Below are positions 14,161-20,315 of a stretch of DNA of 27,265 nt, piece by piece. The notes under the pieces are model-generated. The model searched no databases. It saw only the letters and a program-made list of their open reading frames with translations, and was not told the origin of the DNA. How positions within the stretch are numbered: position 1 is the first letter of the stretch; each line of letters opens with the position of its first letter. This DNA comes from an uncultured Eubacteriales bacterium. GTDB taxonomy: Bacteria > Bacillota > Clostridia > Christensenellales > CAG-917. Both the position numbers and the translations under genes were made by a program. The stretch spans positions 1 to 27,265 of the forward strand of contig URUQ01000006.1 of assembly GCA_900551145.1 (NCBI GenBank), in the 5' to 3' direction.

Positions 14161-14539
14161 CTTCGGGCTTTGGACTTCGGCGTTTGCGCACCGCAATCCG
14201 CCTCGTTCGCTTTGGCTACAACTCGTCTACCAGACGGGTTGCTTAACGCGTCGCGCCCATATTGCTCAAATATGCGTCATTACTTTACTTGGAGCAACAT
14301 CGTTCGCAAGAGGGGAACGACGCGATTGACTTCGTAGCAATCGCTATTCCGTCGCTTCGCTCCTTACGGCACTCACATAGATAGGTATCGTGCTCTCATT
14401 ATGCCACCGTCCTTTGTGTGATTGCTACGCAACAACACATCACAGTCGGACGATACTTATCGTCAAGTTCGGCGCTCAAAGGCTCGTCGCCTTGCGACTC
14501 GAAGCTTCGAATAGGCACATTCCGTTAATAAGTCTCACA
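14161..14539. other. Non-coding, hairpin-rich spacer with a degenerate third repeat copy
   Basis: No frame here has a ribosome binding site or recognisable protein. A degenerate third repeat copy lies at 14272-14310 (GCGTCATTACTTTACTTGGAGCAACATC). Symmetric elements: CGTCT/AGACG near 14224-14236, CATATT/AATATG near 14258-14274, GCGATTG/CAATCGC (14322-14344), GACGAT/ATCGTC (14449-14464), GTCGC/GCGAC (14486-14498) and the perfect palindrome TCGAAGCTTCGA (14499-14510). Composition is richer in short inverted repeats than the flanking spacer and resembles the array at 5195-5517 in style but not in sequence. Confidence 0.45.
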
Positions 14540-14689
14540 TTTCCATACTGCAATAAGAGGCTCAAATAGATGAAGAACAAGGAAACACCCCGTTGACAGC
14601 AACCCTAATTTACTAGACGTAAATGAGTTGATGGCAATGGGGTGTTGACAAAGTTGTTCGCTATTTGAGCCCTTAGTGCAGTATGGAAA
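14540..14689. repeat. 150 bp inverted repeat running into the 3' end of hydA
   Basis: Arms 14540-14613 and 14619-14689 surround a 5-base centre. The outer 30 bases are nearly identical when one arm is reversed (TTTCCATACTGCA, then TAAG and GGCTCAAATAG in both), followed by a 14-base unmatched block, then AACACCCC and a weaker inner match ending in ATTTAC/GTAAAT. The right arm includes the last five codons and the stop of the hydrogenase gene, so the end of that gene is present twice in opposite orientation. In RNA this forms a very long hairpin right at the stop codon. It may act as a terminator or be a MITE-like insertion. Confidence 0.75.
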
Positions 14690-16094
14690 CGGCGTCGAGG
14701 ATAGACTTCTCCAAAGCCTCACTACCATACTTGTCCACTTCGGCTTTGTTCTTCTCGCCGTGAGTGAGACAACCGGCTCCGCCGATGCAACCGCCAATGC
14801 AAGCCATACCCTCGATGAAGTTGGCGTCGAGAAGGTTTTTACTCTTTTTGAGAAGCGCGATCTTGCACTCTTCGATGCCGTCGCAAGAGCAAGGTTTGAG
14901 ATCGAAATCAATGTTTTGCTCTTTGAGAGATTGTTTTACCGCGTCGCTCAAGCCACCGCTACGGGCAAATATTCTTCCAAAGTAAGAAGCGTTGTCAAGC
15001 ACGCCTTCTTCAAGAGTGGTGATATCGAAGTCTTTGCTGTCGAAAAGCGCTTGCAATTCTTCAAAAGTGAGGACGGAATCGACGTAAGGTTTGACTCTTT
15101 CGTCCTTGATTTCCATTTTCTTTGCGGTGCAAGGACCGATAAACACGACTTTGGCGTCGGGAGTGGTGTCCTTGATATACTTTGCAAGCGTAGCCATCGG
15201 AGAGAGATTGCCCGACACGTGTTGTTGGAGTGCGGGAAAATTCTTCTTTATATACGCGACGAACGCGGGGCAACAAGAGCTTGTGAGGAAGCCCTTTTCC
15301 GCCAACTCTCTGCCCTCTGCAAGCGCGACCATATCCGCGCCGAGAGCCGCCTCGATTACGGTGTAGAAACCGAGTTCTTTAAGCCCCGTAATGACTTGAC
15401 CGAGTTTTGCGTAAGTAAACTGACTGGAAATGGACGGAGCGACCACCGCGTAAAGTTTGTACTTGGTATTGTTTTCGCTCTTCTTTATCAAGTCGATAAC
15501 GTCAAGGATATAGGATTTGTCCGAAATTGCACCCCACGGGCATTGATATACGCAAGCACCGCACGCAATGCACTTGGAATTGTCGATTTTTGCGGCACAT
15601 TCCTCGTCCATCGTGATGGCTTTGACCTTGCACGCTCTTTCGCAAGGGCGTTTGTTGTTGGTTATTGCGCTGTACGGACAAACTTTTGCGCACGCACCAC
15701 ATTCTTTGCATTTGGACTTGTCGATATGCGCCACGTGTTGAGCGTCAAACGTGATTGCGCCGAATTTGCACACGTCCTCGCATCTGTGCGCCAAGCAACC
15801 TCTGCACGCACCCGTAACTTCGTATCCGCCCATCGGGCACTCGTCGCACGCTATGTCGATAACCTCTATGACGTTGGGATTGTCCTTGTCACCGCCCATT
15901 GCGAGTTTGACGCGTTCGAGCAAAATCGCACGCTCCTTGTATACGCAACAACGCATAGTCGGCACTTTGCCCGGGACTATCTTTTTGGGGATGTCGACAG
16001 CGGTCTTATCCAATCTATCGGCCCACGCCTCGCGAGCGACCTCACGCAATACTTTGTATTTCAAGTGTTGAACTTTTGTATCGAATTTTCTCAT
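14673..16094 (-). CDS. [FeFe]-hydrogenase catalytic protein (group B-like)
   Basis: The 473-residue protein should catalyse reversible H2 formation with ferredoxin-type electron transfer in the cytoplasm. The N-terminal third carries many cysteines, including classical 2x[4Fe-4S] motifs (CKECGACAKVCP near 129-140; CIACGACVYQCP near 175-186) and additional cysteines at 83-109. The H-cluster motifs follow: L1 TSSCCPAF (271-278), L2 IGPCTAKKME (319-328) and L3 EGMACIGGC (428-436). PAF after L1 and GPC rather than MPC in L2 fit group B rather than group A. No maturases are in the window. The ATG at 16094 is preferred over an upstream in-frame start because of the AAGGTG site before it. It is last in the adhE operon after a 93-base gap with its own possible promoter. 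Confidence 0.9.
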   Translation of the reverse strand: MRKFDTKVQHLKYKVLREVAREAWADRLDKTAVDIPKKIVPGKVPTMRCCVYKERAILLERVKLAMGGDKDNPNVIEVIDIACDECPMGGYEVTGACRGCLAHRCEDVCKFGAITFDAQHVAHIDKSKCKECGACAKVCPYSAITNNKRPCERACKVKAITMDEECAAKIDNSKCIACGACVYQCPWGAISDKSYILDVIDLIKKSENNTKYKLYAVVAPSISSQFTYAKLGQVITGLKELGFYTVIEAALGADMVALAEGRELAEKGFLTSSCCPAFVAYIKKNFPALQQHVSGNLSPMATLAKYIKDTTPDAKVVFIGPCTAKKMEIKDERVKPYVDSVLTFEELQALFDSKDFDITTLEEGVLDNASYFGRIFARSGGLSDAVKQSLKEQNIDFDLKPCSCDGIEECKIALLKKSKNLLDANFIEGMACIGGCIGGAGCLTHGEKNKAEVDKYGSEALEKSILDAVSILH

Positions 16095-16119
16095 TCTGCA
16101 CCTTCTTTTGTCTTGCCGT

Positions 16120-16147
16120 ATTATATAACAAAACGCGCTCAATACAA
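16120..16147 (-). promoter_or_regulatory. Possible internal promoter for the group B-like hydrogenase
   Basis: A perfect TATAAT (16125-16120) lies 16 bases after TTGTAT (16147-16142), in the only sizeable gap of the operon. It would allow the catalytic hydrogenase to be expressed independently of the sensory genes upstream. Confidence 0.4.
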
Positions 16148-16187
16148 TTCCTTTTGCGCCTGTTTTTGCAATTTTTTGCTACATTTT

Positions 16188-17360
16188 TTAGAAATAACTC
16201 ACCTTTACGCGTTTGCCCATCTTTATAAGACACTCGCTGAGCTCTTTTACAAGGTTCATTTTGATACTGAAATTGATGGGCAAATCGGGGTTTTGGTGTG
16301 CGGGATTGATGGCTCTACCCACGAAGAAGTTGATATCCGTAGCCTCTTCAAAGAGCAATCTCGACATAAGCGAAGCACCGTCGCGCTTGAAACTCCACTG
16401 CTCGTAACTCTCGTTATCTTCGAGATAGTCTTTGGCATAGGTGAGCACTTTGTTCATAGTTATAACGCCTTCCGTAACGAGGTCGACGCCCTCGATTTCG
16501 GATATCGGCGGAACGTCCGACGACTCGAAATTGAGCGACGTACGCAATTGTTTTCCGAGATATTTTGCGGCAATTGACGAGGTCGTGCCTCCGCACACGA
16601 TATGTTTGCCCTCTTTTGAGAAGAACAAAGACATCATTCTGTCGCAATCGTCGCGATTGGACGGCGGTCCGAACAATATGTTCATAGGCTCGCGTTTGCG
16701 TATTCTTATAACGCACGCAGTCGCGTCGTCCCCCGGTTTTTCACCGTAAAGTTTGTTGCACTCGTCCACTAAAATCGTGGAAAGCGTCTTTGCCGTGTAG
16801 CCCACGAGGCTTATGCTTTCCATAAACGATATTATGTCCTCTCTCTTCCAACCGAAGTTGTAGGAAAGCCCGAGTCCCGCGTGCGGGCAACCGTCGCTCA
16901 TAAGGATAAAAATATCGTTTTCCATAAGAGGCACGACGGTTTTGAAAATCTTCTTTCCGCCGATGACCATCTCTGTTTTTGGATAATCATAGTTTTGTCC
17001 GTCGCGCAAAAGTATGACTTGCGGATTGTCGTATTGGATTATCTCCGCGTCACGGTTGTTGACGATATGCACGATGGTAAAAGTCGAATACGCAACGCCT
17101 CTCACCGAGCAAATAGGCAAAGTTGCGGCGATGGTCTCTACGCAGTCTTCGAGTGTAAGCCCCTCCGCCATCATCGTGGAGATGATTTTTCCGGTGAGCG
17201 TTGAAAGAATACTTGCCTTGACACCGCTTCCCAAGCCGTCCGCAAGCACGATAACGGTGGAATTTTCGTCTTGATTGACGATATCCACGTGGTCGCCGCA
17301 AAGTTGCTCTCCGAAGTGATTTATACTTTTGTATCCGATATCGGCGCACAAATCATTCAT
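16188..17360 (-). CDS. SpoIIE/PP2C-type serine phosphatase with unknown C-terminal domain
   Basis: Residues 1-225 form a PP2C-like phosphatase of the SpoIIE/RsbU type: ADGLGSG (40-46) supplies the first metal-binding aspartate, MSDGCPHAGLG (154-164) the second block and PGDDATA (209-215) the third. Such enzymes dephosphorylate serine or threonine on regulatory proteins. Residues about 226-390 form a second domain I do not recognise, containing a glycine-rich CGGTTSSIAAKYLGK stretch. The start codon overlaps the end of the sensory hydrogenase gene by 8 bases, so synthesis is tightly coupled. Phosphatases of this type are known neighbours of group C (HydS) hydrogenases, where they are thought to relay the signal. 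No transmembrane segments are apparent. Confidence 0.85.
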   Translation of the reverse strand: MNDLCADIGYKSINHFGEQLCGDHVDIVNQDENSTVIVLADGLGSGVKASILSTLTGKIISTMMAEGLTLEDCVETIAATLPICSVRGVAYSTFTIVHIVNNRDAEIIQYDNPQVILLRDGQNYDYPKTEMVIGGKKIFKTVVPLMENDIFILMSDGCPHAGLGLSYNFGWKREDIISFMESISLVGYTAKTLSTILVDECNKLYGEKPGDDATACVIRIRKREPMNILFGPPSNRDDCDRMMSLFFSKEGKHIVCGGTTSSIAAKYLGKQLRTSLNFESSDVPPISEIEGVDLVTEGVITMNKVLTYAKDYLEDNESYEQWSFKRDGASLMSRLLFEEATDINFFVGRAINPAHQNPDLPINFSIKMNLVKELSECLIKMGKRVKVSYF

Positions 17361-19026
17361 CTTTGATGGACTCCTTGAGTTTGGTCAACGCAATCTTGGT
17401 TTCGGCAGCGGTCTCGCCCAAAAGGGACGCGATTTCTTGCACGATACGCATTTGCTTGTCAACGACTTTGTCTGCCGTCTCGATGGTTTGTCTGCTTATC
17501 GACTCCTTTTTCTCTTTTTGTTTTTCCTCATCGGTGATATCTCTCATAATGCCGATATAAAGGCGGTTGTCGAAGTCGTAAACAACGGTAAGTTCCACGT
17601 ATCTTTTATATTCCGCAAGATAAACCCTGCGATTGCGCACGTTAAACCTCGTTTTCTTCACTTCGAGGAAAACTTGCGGGTCCATAATACGCACCACTTG
17701 TTCGCCCAAAACGTCGCTTGCGGAACGGATATTCATAATGTCCATTGCCGCCTCGTTGATTTGTTGCACCTCGAAAGCGTCGTTGAGCACGATGATGCCG
17801 TTGGGTGTGTTGTTGACTATTCTGTCCGAGAATCCTTCCGCCTTCTTTTGAAGGTAAGGCAGGCACATAGACACTTCCGCTTTGCCTTGCAATATAGCGA
17901 TTGCTTTTTCACGGCAAGTGTTATAACCGCAACTTCCGCAATTGAGCTCGTCACGTTTGCTTATCTTGCCCATCTTGCGTAGCGTTTCCGAGATTTCCGC
18001 GTCGGTGGGAACTTTGTTCTTTATTTCGATTTCGGAAAAATACTTTCTTATATCTTCTTGGTTGGGTTGTTCCACCTTGAAGTCCTTATCCCCCGCGTAA
18101 TTTGCCACCGCAAGATACTCTCTTACGGGTGTGGGGTGATATTTTTCCATAACGGGACCGCCTATGCAACTACCCACGCACGAGGACATCTCTATAAATG
18201 CGTGGTGTATGTTGCCTTGCTCTATATCTTTGAGCGCGGCGATACAGTTTTCAACTCCGTCGATTGCCATATAATCGTAATCGGGTTGAGTGAGTTTCAT
18301 CGTTTTGAGAATTCCGCCCGTCGTCGGGAAGAATCTTGCTCTGCTCTCGCGATTGCTATCCATCTCTTTTTTGAGTTCGATACCCTCCGCCGAAAGCCAT
18401 TCCGTCAACTCTTCGTAAGTCAAAACCGCGTCAACTATACCCTCGTAGTGTTGCGCCTCGTCCTTTTTTGCAACGCACGGACCGATGAATACGGTCTTTG
18501 CCTCGGGGTGTCTTTTCTTGATATCCGAGCAGTGTGCTTGCATAGGAGACAATACGTTGGCAAGGTACGGCAAAAGCGACGGGAAATACTTTTGAATGAG
18601 CAAGTTGATTGAGTGACAGCAAGAGGTGATTATTATATCTCTCTTTTCCTTCTCTATCATTCTCTCGTACTCGTTTTTGACCATCGTTGCACCGATTGCG
18701 GTTTCCTCGACGTCGGCAAATCCGAGTTTTTGAAGAGCTTCTCTCATTGCGCCTATTCCCACACCCTCGTAGTTTGCCACGAAAGACGGAGCAAGCGACA
18801 CGTAAACGGGTTCACCCGAATGGATAAGCACTTTGACCTTTTCCACTTCGCTTGCAATCTCTTTTGCATTTTGGGGACAAACGACAAAGCAATGACCGCA
18901 TAAAATGCACTCATTGCCTATGATGTGCGCCTGATTGCCCGAAAAGCGTATGGCTTTTACAGGGCAATTTCGTATGCACTTGTAACAGTTCTTACAGTTT
19001 GACTTTTTCAAAGTAAGACAATCCAT
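17353..19026 (-). CDS. hydS: Sensory [FeFe]-hydrogenase with PAS domain (group C, HydS-like)
   Basis: The 557-residue protein is organised as 2x[4Fe-4S] ferredoxin domain (cysteines 11-50), H-cluster domain (about 70-300), an extra cysteine cluster CGSCGYNTC (363-371) with C388, a PAS domain (about 400-510) and a short helical tail. H-cluster motifs are L1 TSCCHS (134-139), L2 IGPCVAKKDE (181-190) and L3 EMSSCVGSC (279-287). These variants with a C-terminal PAS mark the group C putative sensors, which turn over H2 slowly and are believed to report H2 or redox state to a signalling partner. It follows the small [2Fe-2S] protein by 1 base and overlaps the phosphatase gene, the likely output partner. 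AGGAG precedes the ATG. Confidence 0.9.
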   Translation of the reverse strand: MDCLTLKKSNCKNCYKCIRNCPVKAIRFSGNQAHIIGNECILCGHCFVVCPQNAKEIASEVEKVKVLIHSGEPVYVSLAPSFVANYEGVGIGAMREALQKLGFADVEETAIGATMVKNEYERMIEKEKRDIIITSCCHSINLLIQKYFPSLLPYLANVLSPMQAHCSDIKKRHPEAKTVFIGPCVAKKDEAQHYEGIVDAVLTYEELTEWLSAEGIELKKEMDSNRESRARFFPTTGGILKTMKLTQPDYDYMAIDGVENCIAALKDIEQGNIHHAFIEMSSCVGSCIGGPVMEKYHPTPVREYLAVANYAGDKDFKVEQPNQEDIRKYFSEIEIKNKVPTDAEISETLRKMGKISKRDELNCGSCGYNTCREKAIAILQGKAEVSMCLPYLQKKAEGFSDRIVNNTPNGIIVLNDAFEVQQINEAAMDIMNIRSASDVLGEQVVRIMDPQVFLEVKKTRFNVRNRRVYLAEYKRYVELTVVYDFDNRLYIGIMRDITDEEKQKEKKESISRQTIETADKVVDKQMRIVQEIASLLGETAAETKIALTKLKESIKDE

Positions 19027-19027
19027 A

Positions 19028-19291
19028 TCAACTCCTGCCTGTCTCTATTCGAGACAAGACTTTATCCTTGAAGAATTCTTGAAAATTCTCAACGGTAATA
19101 CCGGGATATATATCGTCGTCGACAGCCACCGTCACGCCCACTCTGTTGCATTTGCCGAAGCAAAAACTGCCCGTGAGAACGATGTCGCCTTCGAGATTTC
19201 GTTGAGCAATCTCTTTGCGCAACAACTCGACTATCTCGTGCGAGCCTTTGAGGTGACAGGAACTGCCGACACAAATCTGTATTATAACCAT
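19028..19291 (-). CDS. Thioredoxin-like [2Fe-2S] ferredoxin (NuoE-like), second copy
   Basis: The 87-residue protein has the thioredoxin-fold ferredoxin pattern of NuoE/HydC C-terminal domains: C7-x4-C12 (CVGSSC) and C44-x3-C48 (CFGKC), the four [2Fe-2S] ligands. I start it at 19291 rather than the longer frame because AAAGGTG precedes that ATG and the gap to the previous stop is then 4 bases. It is a paralogue of the protein encoded just upstream (both have SSCH-KGS), pointing to a tandem duplication. It probably passes electrons to or from the hydrogenases of the operon. Confidence 0.85.
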   Translation of the reverse strand: MVIIQICVGSSCHLKGSHEIVELLRKEIAQRNLEGDIVLTGSFCFGKCNRVGVTVAVDDDIYPGITVENFQEFFKDKVLSRIETGRS

Positions 19292-19295
19292 ATCT

Positions 19296-19535
19296 TTACA
19301 CCTTTGCAAGTATTTCTTTTTCAAAGAATTCTTTGGTGGTGTCGGGAGTGAGCGAGAAGAATGCGTCGTCGACCGTCACGCAAACGCCTTGTTGGCACTT
19401 GCCCATACAGAACGTCCCGCCAAGCTCGACCTTGTCTTTGAGGCCGTTTTGAGCTATGAGATATTGCAATTGTTCGACGACTTGTCTCGACCCTTTGATG
19501 TGGCAGGAACTGCCGATACACACTGTAACTTTCAT
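19296..19535 (-). CDS. Thioredoxin-like [2Fe-2S] ferredoxin (NuoE-like), first copy
   Basis: The 79-residue protein shows C6-x4-C11 (CIGSSC) and C43-x3-C47 (CMGKC), the ligand spacing of thioredoxin-like [2Fe-2S] ferredoxins, plus an extra Cys52. It is a stand-alone domain; in multi-subunit hydrogenases and complex I this domain is fused to a helical N-terminal part that is absent here. An AGAGGG site precedes its ATG. It lies between the kinase-like gene and its own paralogue in one transcript. Confidence 0.85.
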   Translation of the reverse strand: MKVTVCIGSSCHIKGSRQVVEQLQYLIAQNGLKDKVELGGTFCMGKCQQGVCVTVDDAFFSLTPDTTKEFFEKEILAKV

Positions 19536-19555
19536 AATCTATTCCCTCTCGTTTA

Positions 19556-20305
19556 TTATTGGAATTCCGCCACGTCAATCCAAGACATAAGGAATTCTCT
19601 TTCTTTTTCATTACCTTTTACCGATTGCGACGCAGCCACGATAGGCATCCATTTTTGAACGTACCTCTTGTCCGTTCCGCTCTTTTTGCAGAACAAATCG
19701 AGGTATTTTTCCGCCGCGTCGATATCGCCGCCAAGCCAGAAAAGCATATACGTTCTCGCAACGTCCGCGGACGCATTGCCTTGTGTTGCGTGCGACCAGT
19801 CGATGACGTAAGCCTCGTCGTCGCCCGTTATGATGATATTGGACGGGTTGAAGTCACCATGGCACAATTTGTCATGCTTGGGCATACCTTCGAGGCGTGT
19901 GTGCAACTCGTACTTGATGCTTTCGTCCAGATTGGTCAAGTTGATTTTTCTGTTCATCTTGTCGCGAAGGACGGTGAGAAGCGGACATTTTTTGGATTGC
20001 ACTTCTATTTGCAAATCCACAAATCTTTCAAGATACTCGTCTTTCTTTGCGGGATTTTCCGCCATAAGTCTGTCAAGCGTCTTTCCGCCGATAAACTCGG
20101 ATACGATTGCCCATTTGCCGTTGACCTTGGTCACTTCGATGATTTTGGGCACGTTGAGTCCGGTTTCCTCCACTCTCGCTTGGTTGAGCGCTTCGTTGAG
20201 GACGTCGACTTTGGAAAAGTCATCGTCGAACACTTTTACGCAATGCTCTCCGTCGCGATAAACGGTCTTGTTCGTTCTCACGGCAATAATTCTGTCGAGA
20301 TTCAT
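19556..20305 (-). CDS. APH-like small-molecule or protein kinase
   Basis: The 249-residue protein belongs to the aminoglycoside phosphotransferase/choline kinase fold. It shows LCHGDFNPSNII (147-158, catalytic Asp151), the metal-binding aspartate in VIDWSHA (Asp169) and an N-lobe lysine in CVKVFDD (Lys24). It is about the length of the TIGR02172-type phosphotransferases found in anaerobes. The physiological substrate is unknown; antibiotic resistance is not implied. It lies 10 bases after adhE with a strong GGAGGAG site, and shares the transcript with a phosphatase, so a kinase/phosphatase pair acting on one target is a possible reading, not a demonstrated one. Confidence 0.75.
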   Translation of the reverse strand: MNLDRIIAVRTNKTVYRDGEHCVKVFDDDFSKVDVLNEALNQARVEETGLNVPKIIEVTKVNGKWAIVSEFIGGKTLDRLMAENPAKKDEYLERFVDLQIEVQSKKCPLLTVLRDKMNRKINLTNLDESIKYELHTRLEGMPKHDKLCHGDFNPSNIIITGDDEAYVIDWSHATQGNASADVARTYMLFWLGGDIDAAEKYLDLFCKKSGTDKRYVQKWMPIVAASQSVKGNEKEREFLMSWIDVAEFQ

Positions 20306-20315
20306 ATTCTCCTCC

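Noticed and set aside
13945..14337. Short frames of about 80-100 codons on both strands in the repeat region
   Set aside because: They run through the dispersed repeats, lack ribosome binding sites and overlap each other on opposite strands.
14676..16577. 633-codon plus-strand open frame over the hydrogenase gene
   Set aside because: Antisense shadow of the [FeFe]-hydrogenase and the end of the phosphatase gene; no family resemblance and no ribosome binding site.
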